Shown here one piece after another: positions 17,782 through 24,904 of a stretch of 59,163 nt of DNA; the first letter of the stretch is position 1; each line of letters opens with the position of its first letter. The stretch is from Candidatus Aminicenantota bacterium (GTDB taxonomy: Bacteria > Acidobacteriota > Aminicenantia > Aminicenantales > Saccharicenantaceae). A program made the position numbers and the translations under genes. The notes under the pieces were generated by a model. The model ran no database searches, was not told the DNA's origin, and saw only the letters and a list, made by a program, of their open reading frames with translations. The stretch spans positions 1 to 59,163 of the forward strand of contig JABLWX010000025.1 of assembly GCA_013178315.1 (NCBI GenBank), given 5' to 3'.

Positions 17782-17801
17782 TTTCTGGTGTAAGCCAGAA
17801 A
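17782..17801 (+). promoter_or_regulatory. stem-loop just before the ribosome site of the 17815 gene
   Basis: TTTCTGG (17782-17788) pairs with CCAGAAA (17795-17801) around a six-base loop. The GAGGAG ribosome site follows within a few bases, so folding could affect translation initiation. Confidence 0.45.
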
Positions 17802-17814
17802 TGAGGAGAACAAG

Positions 17815-18225
17815 ATGCTACCTGGACTGAAAGCCCTGCTGATAACAGTTGCCGTCCTTCTGACTCTGTCTTCCTGCCTGGTGGTGGCGGTGGAAAAAAC
17901 AGAAAGGGAAGCGGAGGCCGAACTCCAGGGAACCAGGCAGCGGGTTCTTAAATTATCCACCAATTCTTATTCATCTTCATCCCAGCCACACCGTCTGAAA
18001 ATGCTGGTCTACGACCCTGAAGAAGGACAGCTTCTCAGGATTTCCCTGCCTCTCTGGCTGGTCAATAAAGGATTGAATCATGAGGCCGAAAGCCAGGCTC
18101 GTTCTCATGGGCCAGACTTCGAGTTTGATATGAAAGGCTTCAGCCGGGCGGTCCGGGAAATGCCGCCCGGGTTGCTGGCCGAGGTTCTGACTGACCGGGA
18201 AAAGGTGCTTTTATGGCTGGAATAG
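17815..18225 (+). CDS. small exported protein with the locus-specific C-terminal domain, first gene of the ECF sigma unit
   Basis: This 136-residue protein has a hydrophobic N-terminus ending LTLSSC, which could be a lipobox or a simple membrane anchor. Residues about 60-136 form a domain (LKMLVYDPEEG..., RISLPLWLV..., EKVLLWLE) that recurs at the C-termini of the products at 19640 and 20525. The domain pattern (strand, IxLPLxLV helix, closing strand ending in WLE) recalls the SHOCT-like region found at the end of DUF2089 proteins, but I cannot confirm this. It lies 46 bases before the ECF sigma gene in the same direction. GAGGAG precedes the ATG. Confidence 0.8.
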   Translation: MLPGLKALLITVAVLLTLSSCLVVAVEKTEREAEAELQGTRQRVLKLSTNSYSSSSQPHRLKMLVYDPEEGQLLRISLPLWLVNKGLNHEAESQARSHGPDFEFDMKGFSRAVREMPPGLLAEVLTDREKVLLWLE

Positions 18226-18271
18226 GAATATACTATGGGCAAAACGACACAGGCTGGGACAGAGTCAGAGG

Positions 18272-18850
18272 ATGGAACAGAAAAATGAACGGACGGTTGA
18301 AACGCAGGTCGAATTTCTGGTTGACCGGGTTAAAAATGGAGACAGGGAAGCTTTCATGAAACTTGTGGCTGCCTATCAGCAGAAGGTATTCATCCTGGCC
18401 TACTCCATGGTCCGGGACAGGGAAGATGCCCTGGACCTGGTCCAGGAAGTTTTCCTCCGGCTGTATGAAAAAATTCAGAGCTACCGGGCTGGTGAAAGCT
18501 TCCAGGCCTGGTTGATGCAGATAGCCAGGAACCTGAGCATAGATTTTCTCCGGCGCAAGAAGACCAGGAAAAAGGACAGCCTGGACGGACTGGACCTGGA
18601 CCGGGCCGACCTGGCTACTGAGCCGGAAGACCCGGACCGGTTTCAGACCGGGGAGTTGATTCACCGGGCGGTCCAGGCCCTGCCGGAAAAACAGCGGCTG
18701 GTGTTCATCCTTCATCATTTTGATGACCTGAAGTACGAGGAAATTGCCGATCGACTGGGGATAGCCGTGGGCACGGTCAAGTCCCTTCATTTCAAGGCCA
18801 TCCAGAACCTGAGGAAGACCCTGGCCCCCAGCCTGGGAGGTGAGCGATGA
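18272..18850 (+). CDS. ECF-family RNA polymerase sigma factor
   Basis: The 192-residue protein has only sigma regions 2 and 4, as in extracytoplasmic-function sigma factors. Region 2 shows DREDALDLVQEVFLRLY and the following AWLMQIARNLSIDFLRR; region 4 shows ALPEKQRLVFIL and the helix-turn-helix YEEIADRLGIAVGTVKS. A charged linker (about residues 108-130) joins them. It overlaps the anti-sigma gene by four bases (ATGA), the usual sign of a sigma/anti-sigma pair. It probably directs a small envelope-related regulon including its own unit. Confidence 0.95.
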   Translation: MEQKNERTVETQVEFLVDRVKNGDREAFMKLVAAYQQKVFILAYSMVRDREDALDLVQEVFLRLYEKIQSYRAGESFQAWLMQIARNLSIDFLRRKKTRKKDSLDGLDLDRADLATEPEDPDRFQTGELIHRAVQALPEKQRLVFILHHFDDLKYEEIADRLGIAVGTVKSLHFKAIQNLRKTLAPSLGGER

Positions 18851-19638
18851 AGGCCTGCAAGAGATATAAGAAGGAATGGCCGGCTTTCATCGGCGGCCAG
18901 CTTTCTCAGGGTAGAATCGAGGAAATGGCTGCCCATTTAAAAATTTGCGCGGCCTGCCGGGCCGAGCTGGAAGAAACCGGGAAATTGATCTCGCTGGCCG
19001 CGGGCTTCAAAGAAGAGCTGAAAGAAGTCATGGCCACGGTGGACTGGGAAGCGCTCCCCGTAGAAATAACAGATAAAGTCTGGGAACGAAAGGAGCGGAC
19101 AGCTCCGGCATCTGTTCCCTCAGGCTGGCGGCTCTGGAAATGGCAGCCGGTGGTGGCCGGTTTATTCCTGGGGTTGCTTTTGGGCGGGGCCCTGACTTTC
19201 CTGGTCTTGAAGCCGCAGAAACCCGGTACTCTGGCGGCCCGCCAGGAAGCAGGTATTTCCCTGCCGGCGGACCTGGTGGAGCGGGTCGACCTGGCCCTGG
19301 CCCGTAGGGAGACCATAGATTACCTGGAACGCAGCCAGTATCTACTGCTCGACCTTCTTCAAAACGGCCAGCCCGGGGAATCGGGCCTTGTCCGCCAGGA
19401 CAGGATCCAGCAGCTCCTGACCGAGAAGAAATACCTCAACAACCAGCTCGACGACTGGCGGCTGATGAAGGCCCGGGCCATCTGCGACCAGATTGAGCTT
19501 CTTTTCCTCGAGCTCAGCCAGCTGAGCCCCGAGCTGTCGGCCCGGGAACTCGAGAAGGTCCGGGAGATGGTCGAAGAAAAACAGCTACTGCTGAAAATAA
19601 ACCTGGTCAAGAAAGAACTCCAGCAAGGAGAGGTCTGA
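18847..19638 (+). CDS. membrane anti-sigma factor with zf-HC2/ZAS domain
   Basis: The N-terminal zinc-binding anti-sigma motif is H30-xxx-C34-xx-C37 (HLKICAAC), with an upstream Cys at residue 4. A single membrane segment lies at about residues 101-120. The C-terminal part outside the membrane (about 125-263) is a long alpha-helical, Leu/Glu/Arg-rich region likely to be the signal-sensing half. Its start overlaps the sigma gene, so it almost certainly binds the preceding ECF factor. One base separates its stop from the next gene. Confidence 0.92.
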   Translation: MKACKRYKKEWPAFIGGQLSQGRIEEMAAHLKICAACRAELEETGKLISLAAGFKEELKEVMATVDWEALPVEITDKVWERKERTAPASVPSGWRLWKWQPVVAGLFLGLLLGGALTFLVLKPQKPGTLAARQEAGISLPADLVERVDLALARRETIDYLERSQYLLLDLLQNGQPGESGLVRQDRIQQLLTEKKYLNNQLDDWRLMKARAICDQIELLFLELSQLSPELSARELEKVREMVEEKQLLLKINLVKKELQQGEV

Positions 19639-19639
19639 G

Positions 19640-20497
19640 GTGAAGAGAAATATGACGGCGATTCTGATCATAGCACTGCTCCTGTCCCTTGGAGCCGGCG
19701 GGTCGGTCTCCGGCCAGGCGCGGGGGGGTGAGGACGAAAGACTTCTGCAGGAAGCCAAGCTCCTGATCTTTGACAAGAACTGGGTCGAGGCCGAAAAGAA
19801 ATTGTCAGGCCTCATCAATAACCACCCGCAGAGCAGTTATTATTCCCAGGCCCTCTTTTATCTCGGCAAGTGCCAGTCCGAACAGGCCGGGAAAGAGAAG
19901 GCGGCCCTTGATTCCTTCCAGGCTTTTCTGAAAAGGCCGGACCGGCCCCAGGGCCTGGTGGAAGAGGCCGAGATAGCCATCATCGACCTGGCCTTCAGGC
20001 TTTTCAGCCAGGGACAGAAAGAGTACAGCCGCTTGCTCCTGGACCGGCTGTCCAGTCCCAACCGGGTGGTCAGGTACTACGCGGCCATGAAGATGAGTTA
20101 CCTGAAGGATAAGGACCTGGCCGGCCAGGCCCTGCCGGTGCTGCTCAGGTTAATAGAAACGGAAAAAGACCAGGAGCTGGTGGACCGGGCTAGGATTGCC
20201 GTCCTCAGAATTTCTCCCGAGGCCCTGAAAGATGTTCCCGACCGGCCGGGAAGGGAAGGGCTGCGTCTTCTCAAAATCAGGGTCTATGAAAAGGGGAAGA
20301 AGGTCCCCAGTCTGTCAATAAATCTGCCGCTGGCTCTGGCTGACCTGGCCATTCAGGCCATGCCTGAAGAAGAAAAAGCCAGGATGAAGGAAAAAGGTTA
20401 CGACCTCAACCGTATCATTTCCGACCTGGCCAGGGCCAAAGAGAAACTGGTCCGGATAGAAGAAGATGGTAACATCATCGAAATCTGGATTGAATAA
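19640..20497 (+). CDS. exported TPR/HEAT-like protein carrying the locus-specific C-terminal domain
   Basis: This 285-residue protein begins at GTG 19640, with AAGGAGAGG about nine bases upstream. A signal peptide ends near VSGQA (residue 26). Residues about 35-100 have a TPR-like pattern (WVEAEKKLSGLI, ALFYLGKCQ, ALDSFQAFL), and about 130-200 a HEAT-like pattern (NRVVRYYAAMKMSYL, ELVDRARIAVLRI). Residues about 210-285 repeat the domain seen at 17815 and 20525, ending IIEIWIE. It is probably a periplasmic interaction protein of the sigma/anti-sigma unit; its partner is unknown. Confidence 0.85.
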   Translation: MKRNMTAILIIALLLSLGAGGSVSGQARGGEDERLLQEAKLLIFDKNWVEAEKKLSGLINNHPQSSYYSQALFYLGKCQSEQAGKEKAALDSFQAFLKRPDRPQGLVEEAEIAIIDLAFRLFSQGQKEYSRLLLDRLSSPNRVVRYYAAMKMSYLKDKDLAGQALPVLLRLIETEKDQELVDRARIAVLRISPEALKDVPDRPGREGLRLLKIRVYEKGKKVPSLSINLPLALADLAIQAMPEEEKARMKEKGYDLNRIISDLARAKEKLVRIEEDGNIIEIWIE

Positions 20498-20524
20498 ATA
20501 ATAATCAGAGAAAGGAGAAAAGAT

Positions 20525-20911
20525 ATGAAAAAAGTAATCATGATCACGGTAATGCTTCTTGGCCTGTTGTTCCTGACCTCCAGCCTGCTGCCGGCCGGTG
20601 ACCGGGACGATTACCAGGTTATCAAGAAGGCTGTCCAGGAGACCTCGAAGGTCGAGCCAGCCCAGGAAGTTAAATGGTTCAAGGTGCTGGTTACGGACAC
20701 CAAGACCGGGAAAGAGAGAGTCAAGATTACCATGCCCATCGCCCTGGTGGAGATCTTCGCCCGTTGTGCCGATAGCAAAGAGGTTAAGCTGGGGCGTGAT
20801 GGCTGCAGCCTGAACCTGCCGGAATTGCTGGCCGAGCTCAAGAAGGTCGGGCCGCTGGCCATCATTGAAGTCAACGAGGAAGACGAGACGGTCAAGGTCT
20901 GGCTGGAATAG
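20525..20911 (+). CDS. small exported protein with the locus-specific C-terminal domain, last gene of the ECF sigma unit
   Basis: The 128-residue protein has a signal peptide of about 24 residues, a short acidic linker and the shared C-terminal domain (FKVLVTDTKTGKE..., VKITMPIALVEIF..., VKVWLE). AAGGAG precedes the ATG at a normal distance. It is followed directly by an intrinsic terminator, so it closes the five-gene unit. Its near-minimal form suggests the domain can act alone in the periplasm. The function is unknown. Confidence 0.85.
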   Translation: MKKVIMITVMLLGLLFLTSSLLPAGDRDDYQVIKKAVQETSKVEPAQEVKWFKVLVTDTKTGKERVKITMPIALVEIFARCADSKEVKLGRDGCSLNLPELLAELKKVGPLAIIEVNEEDETVKVWLE

Positions 20912-20933
20912 TTGATTCGGAAGAGATAACCGG

Positions 20934-20965
20934 AAAGGGCTTCCTGCGGGGAGCCCTTTTTTTAT
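20934..20965 (+). terminator. intrinsic terminator of the ECF sigma unit
   Basis: AAGGGCT-TCC, a four-base loop, then a GGG-AGCCCTT arm followed by a run of T residues (through 20964). It is the clearest Rho-independent terminator in the window. Confidence 0.85.
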
Positions 20966-21033
20966 GGCCTTCGGGTTTCTGAGGAAAAGAGGGCTGGAGG
21001 GAATCGGGCCACCGGAAACCGCTCCGAACTTAA

Positions 21034-21063
21034 TTGACAGAAAAGTCAAATTTCGGGCATAAT
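21034..21063 (+). promoter_or_regulatory. predicted sigma70 promoter for the dehydrogenase gene, with a small inverted repeat
   Basis: A perfect TTGACA (21034-21039) and CATAAT (21058-21063) have an 18-base spacer. TTGAC and GTCAA (21045-21049) form an inverted repeat over the -35 element. Confidence 0.6.
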
Positions 21064-21103
21064 AGCAACCTCAACTATCATAAATTCCAGGAGGAGAACC
21101 ATA

Positions 21104-22219
21104 ATGGCAAAATATCGGCTGGCAATTTTGCCCGGAGACGGGATTGGTAAAGAAGTCGTCGAGGCGGCCATGATCGTCCTCGAGCGGATGAATCTGGACG
21201 CAGAGTACATTTATGGCGATATTGGTTGGGAGTTCTGGTGCAAGGAGGGGAATGCCCTTCCCGACCGGACCATCAAGCTCTTGAAGGAAACCGACGCCTG
21301 CCTGTTCGGGGCCATAACTTCCAAGCCCAAGGAAGATGCGGCCAGGGAACTGGCCCCGGAACTGCAGGGAAAAGGCCTGTCCTATGTCAGCCCGATCGTC
21401 AAGCTGCGGCAGCTATTTGACCTTTACATCAACCTCAGGCCCTGCAAGGCTTACCCGGGCAACCCGCTAAATTACAAGGAAGGTATAGACCTGGTGATTT
21501 TCAGGGAAAATACCGAGGGCAGCTATGCCGGGGTGGAGTTCTATCCGCTGCCGGACAAGGTCAGGGAAGCTCTTATGCTTCATCCCAAGATGAAAGATTT
21601 TAAGGATGTGCCGGCCGAGGAAATAGCCGTCTCCACCAGGATCATGACCAGGAAGGGTTGCGAACGCATCGTCCGGGCTGCCTTTGAGTATGCCCGCAAG
21701 TACAAGCGGAAATCGGTCACCCTGGTGGAAAAGCCCAATGTCCTGCGGGAAACGGGCGGGCTGATGCTGAGGGTAGCTCGCCAGGTGGCGACCGAGTTTC
21801 CGGACATTAAGTTCTACGAAGCCAACGTCGATGCCATGTGCATGTGGTTGCTGAAGAACCCGTACGATTATGACGTCCTGGTGGCCGAAAACCTGTTTGG
21901 CGATATCATCTCGGACCTGGCGGCCCAGCTGGTCGGTGGACTGGGTTTTGCCTGTGCCGGCAATATCGGCGATAAGTACGCGGTCTTTGAACCCACCCAT
22001 GGTTCGGCTCCCAAGTACACCGGGATGTACAAGGTCAACCCCATAGCCACCCTCCTGGCGGCCAAGATGATGCTGGACTGGCTGGGGGAAACGGATAAGG
22101 CTGCCGTTCTGGAACAGGCCATTGCCGAGGTGATTAAAGAAGGCAAGGTCAGGACCTACGACCTCGGCGGTTCGGCCAAGACCCTGGACGTGGCCCGGGC
22201 CGTGGCCGAAAAGCTCTGA
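21104..22219 (+). CDS. isocitrate/isopropylmalate dehydrogenase family protein
   Basis: A 371-residue beta-decarboxylating dehydrogenase that oxidises a 2-hydroxy acid with NAD or NADP and releases CO2. Motifs are LPGDGIGKEV at the N-terminus, the substrate helix SPIVKLRQLFDLYINLRP, RENTEGSYAG, a EKPNVLRETGG segment, and the metal/cofactor part DVLVAENLFGDIISDLAAQ and EPTHGSAPKYTG. The substrate helix is neither classical isocitrate (SLNVxLR) nor classical isopropylmalate (LLxLRK) type, so the substrate is uncertain. AGGAGGAG precedes the ATG. It has its own promoter, and tsaB follows 50 bases on. Confidence 0.93.
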   Translation: MAKYRLAILPGDGIGKEVVEAAMIVLERMNLDAEYIYGDIGWEFWCKEGNALPDRTIKLLKETDACLFGAITSKPKEDAARELAPELQGKGLSYVSPIVKLRQLFDLYINLRPCKAYPGNPLNYKEGIDLVIFRENTEGSYAGVEFYPLPDKVREALMLHPKMKDFKDVPAEEIAVSTRIMTRKGCERIVRAAFEYARKYKRKSVTLVEKPNVLRETGGLMLRVARQVATEFPDIKFYEANVDAMCMWLLKNPYDYDVLVAENLFGDIISDLAAQLVGGLGFACAGNIGDKYAVFEPTHGSAPKYTGMYKVNPIATLLAAKMMLDWLGETDKAAVLEQAIAEVIKEGKVRTYDLGGSAKTLDVARAVAEKL

Positions 22220-22269
22220 GGGGCAGATTACCCAAAATATAAAATTCTTGAGCAAGAAACAGGAACAAG

Positions 22270-22962
22270 ATGCTGCTGCTGGCCGTTGATACCACCACCC
22301 GCTTCGGCTCGGTGGCTGTGGTTGGAAATGGCGAAGTCCTGTCTGAGGTGAACTATGTTTCACCTTCCTCTCATTCGCGCCAGGTCTTCCGGGCAGTGGA
22401 TGAAGCGCTCCGGGTGGCCGGCCTGAAATTCGATGGCCTGGAAGGATTGGCCGTGGCGGCCGGACCCGGTTCTTTTACGGGGATCAGGATAGGGCTGAGC
22501 CTGGTTAAGGCCCTGGCCCTGGCCTCGGGCCGCCCGCTGGCGGCCGTTTCGGCCCTGGAATCCCTGGCCCTGAAGCTGCTGGCTCCCGGGGTCGGATTAA
22601 TGGTGCCGATGATCGATGCCCGCAAGGGAGAGGTTTTTGCCGGCGCTTATCGGCCTGACGGAGTGGGGTTTAAAGAGCTGGTTCCGGCCGGTGCCTATCT
22701 CCCCGCGGATTTTCTGGACCGGTTGCCTTCGGCCGGCCCGGCAACTTTTATCGGAACCGGGGCCAGGCTTTACCGCTCCATGATTGAAGACAGGCTTGGA
22801 ACGCGGGCCATTTTTTCCAGCCGAAGTCTTCACATCGCGGCTGAAGTTGGTCTGATCGGCGAAAAGCTTCTGGCCGGTGGGCGGGGGCTCAGCCCGGCCG
22901 CGCTTCAACCGATTTATTATCGTCAATCCCAGGCCGAGGAGAAAAAAACTGCCAGAGAATAA
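22270..22962 (+). CDS. tsaB: tRNA t6A biosynthesis protein TsaB
   Basis: TsaB is the TsaD partner needed to make N6-threonylcarbamoyladenosine at position 37 of ANN-reading tRNAs. It begins with the ASKHA phosphate loop LLLAVDTTTRFGSVAV, and carries GLAVAAGPGSFTGIRIGLSLVKALA, the signature of the YeaZ family, at residues 61-85. Length (230) is normal. An AGGAA ribosome site precedes the ATG. The next gene, rimI, is the usual TsaB neighbour. tsaD is not in this window. Confidence 0.95.
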   Translation: MLLLAVDTTTRFGSVAVVGNGEVLSEVNYVSPSSHSRQVFRAVDEALRVAGLKFDGLEGLAVAAGPGSFTGIRIGLSLVKALALASGRPLAAVSALESLALKLLAPGVGLMVPMIDARKGEVFAGAYRPDGVGFKELVPAGAYLPADFLDRLPSAGPATFIGTGARLYRSMIEDRLGTRAIFSSRSLHIAAEVGLIGEKLLAGGRGLSPAALQPIYYRQSQAEEKKTARE

Positions 22963-22972
22963 TGACGCTCCT

Positions 22973-23419
22973 GTGCTCATCAGGAGAATGAGAGAGGAAG
23001 ACCTGCCGGAGGTCCTGGCCATAGAGAATCTCTGCTTTCCCAATCCCTGGAGCCGAGAGACTTTTCTGGGTGAGATTCAGAACCGGGCCATCTCCTTTCC
23101 CCTGGTGGTGGTTCACCGCGAGCAGAAAAGGATAGCCGGCTACGTGATTTTCTGGCAGATAGGCGACGAGGCCCAGGTCAACAACGTGGCCATCCATCCT
23201 GATTTCCAGGGCCAGGGCCTGGGGGAACTGGCCATGCGCCATGTGCTCGGCCGGCTCAAAGAAAACGGCGTTCATTTTGTCTCGCTCGAGGTCCGGGTCA
23301 GTAACCACCGTGCGCTGTCTCTTTACCGGAAACTCGGCTTTTCCATTCTCGGGGTGCGGAAGGATTATTACAGCCGGCCGGTGGAGGATGCCTACGTCAT
23401 GGGCCTGGTCCTGGGCTGA
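22973..23419 (+). CDS. rimI: ribosomal-protein-alanine N-acetyltransferase RimI
   Basis: A GNAT acetyltransferase; RimI acetylates the N-terminal alanine of ribosomal protein S18. The acetyl-CoA loop is VAIHPDFQGQGLGELAM, followed by SLEVRVSNHRALSLYRKLGF and the closing YYSRPVEDAYVM. I choose GTG 22973, which gives the usual LIRRMREEDLPEV beginning and 148 residues; the longer open frame to 22877 runs inside tsaB, and ATG 22988 is the alternative. It ends five bases from the convergent truA gene. Confidence 0.92.
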   Translation: MLIRRMREEDLPEVLAIENLCFPNPWSRETFLGEIQNRAISFPLVVVHREQKRIAGYVIFWQIGDEAQVNNVAIHPDFQGQGLGELAMRHVLGRLKENGVHFVSLEVRVSNHRALSLYRKLGFSILGVRKDYYSRPVEDAYVMGLVLG

Positions 23420-23423
23420 CCGG

Positions 23424-24251
23424 TCAGTAGTTGACCCGCACCAGGCATAGTCCACGGGCCGGGGCGCTGGGGCTGGACAGTGTCCTCTTTCTTTGCTCAA
23501 AAAGAAGGTCGATGTCTTCTGGCTTGAGTCGTCCGCGCCCGGCCATGATCAGTGTCCCGACGATGGTGCGGACCATGTACCGCAGGAAACCGTTGGCCTC
23601 GACCGTGTAAACCAGTTCATCTCCGCAGGACTCCAGCCTGGAACTGAAGACCTGCCTGACCGGGTTGGGATAGTCGCCTGAAGAAAAGGCAGAAAAGTCC
23701 GCTTCCCGCTCAAAGCGCCGGGCGGCTTCGACCATGGCCGGAATGTCCAGGGGATAGGGGTAATGCAGAACATACCGGTAATCGAAAGGACTGATGATGG
23801 GTGAAATCTTTATCCGGTAGCGGTAGACCTTGGAGCGGGCCGACTTCCGGGCATGAAAACCAGGGGAGACTTTTTCCACGTTCAGGATGCGGATGTCGAA
23901 GGGAAGCATGGCATTCAGGGCCCGGAGGAGTTCGGCCTCGCCCAGACGGCAGTTGGCCCGGAAGCTGGCCACCTGGCCCAGGGCATGGACCCCGGCATCG
24001 GTGCGCCCCGCGGCCTGCAGGTTGACCTTCTCGCCCAGGATTCTCATCAGGACGTCTTCCAGTTTGCCCTGGATGGTTACCCGGTTCGGCTGTCTCTGCC
24101 AGCCGTGGTAATCGGTGCCGTCATAGGAAATGGTCAGCTTGAAATTTTCGAGGAGCGGGAGGTCCAGCAGTTGACCTTCCCCGGCCTTTTCAGGCAGGTC
24201 CGGTTCATCGTCGGGGAGAGCGGTTTCTTGCGGTTTGATATCGGCTTTCAT
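23424..24251 (-). CDS. truA: tRNA pseudouridine(38-40) synthase TruA
   Basis: TruA isomerises uridines 38-40 in the anticodon arm. The catalytic aspartate is D85 in AGRTDAGVHALGQ; FKLTISYDGTDYHGWQ marks the canonical beginning at residue 37, and RYMVRTIVGTLI the C-terminal part. About 36 acidic, Pro-rich residues precede the canonical start. They could be a real extension, because the ATG at 24251 overlaps the stop of the upstream gene by four bases as in translational coupling. Confidence 0.95.
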   Translation of the reverse strand: MKADIKPQETALPDDEPDLPEKAGEGQLLDLPLLENFKLTISYDGTDYHGWQRQPNRVTIQGKLEDVLMRILGEKVNLQAAGRTDAGVHALGQVASFRANCRLGEAELLRALNAMLPFDIRILNVEKVSPGFHARKSARSKVYRYRIKISPIISPFDYRYVLHYPYPLDIPAMVEAARRFEREADFSAFSSGDYPNPVRQVFSSRLESCGDELVYTVEANGFLRYMVRTIVGTLIMAGRGRLKPEDIDLLFEQRKRTLSSPSAPARGLCLVRVNY

Positions 24252-24718
24252 CTGATTCCTTCCAGGGCCAGGTCTACCGCTTCTTCCGGAGAGCCGGCCG
24301 GGATGACCCCCGGAATTGACCAGGTATTGAGGCCGATGATTTTTCGGCCAAAAATCCTGGCAAAGGCAATTTCGCTGAGAGTGCCATATTCGCCGTCTAT
24401 GGCTATGACCGCCTGGGCATTCAGCACAACCATGGAGTTCCGGTTATAGCCGATGCCGGTAGCTACCGGAATATCTATGAAATCGTTGGCTTCTTCCACC
24501 CGCTGCCCGGGAAGGATACCAAGGCTGAAGCCGCCGGCTTCCCGGCAGCCACGGGCTGCTGCCTCCATGACGCCGCCCAGGCCGCCGCAGACCAGGATGG
24601 CACCCTTTTCAGCCAGCAGCCGCCCCACCCGGAAAGCTATTTTCAGGGATTCGGGGTCGGGTTTGTTTCCGCCTATCACCGCCACTCTTGGCCTGGAACG
24701 GAAAACCTGTTCTGACAA
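24248..24718 (-). CDS. TIGR00725/LOG-like putative nucleotide-binding protein
   Basis: A 156-residue Rossmann protein of the TIGR00725 group, related to LOG cytokinin-nucleoside monophosphate phosphoribohydrolases and to DprA. Features are RVAVIGGN at the N-terminus, LVCGGLGGVMEAAARGCREAGG, GIGYNRNSMVV and AIDGEYGTLSEIAFA. The PGGxGT motif of true LOG enzymes is replaced by GEYGTLSE, as in the TIGR00725 set, so the reaction is unproven. It is translationally coupled to truA. Confidence 0.87.
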   Translation of the reverse strand: MSEQVFRSRPRVAVIGGNKPDPESLKIAFRVGRLLAEKGAILVCGGLGGVMEAAARGCREAGGFSLGILPGQRVEEANDFIDIPVATGIGYNRNSMVVLNAQAVIAIDGEYGTLSEIAFARIFGRKIIGLNTWSIPGVIPAGSPEEAVDLALEGIR

Positions 24719-24849
24719 TTTGTTCTCCTTCGTAATCCTGGGATTTCAGGCGGCTTGAATCCTGGCCTCCGGCCGCCTTTTGAAAAAATAGCACAGGCCC
24801 GTGGGGTTTGCAATTTGTTGCCCTATTTTTCAACCACCGGTTCCGTCGG

Positions 24850-24878
24850 TTGACTAAATTCTTGTGGTATGCTAACAA
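24850..24878 (+). promoter_or_regulatory. possible sigma70 promoter for the MglA-like gene
   Basis: TTGACT (24850-24855), 17 bases, then TAACAA (24873-24878), 26 bases before the ATG at 24905. Confidence 0.45.
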
Positions 24879-24904
24879 TAGCCCTGATGGGGAGACTGAA
24901 ATAG

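Noticed and set aside
20315..21049. 244-codon minus-strand frame across the sigma-unit 3' end
   Set aside because: It runs through the terminator and two sense genes; Phe/Leu-rich shadow.
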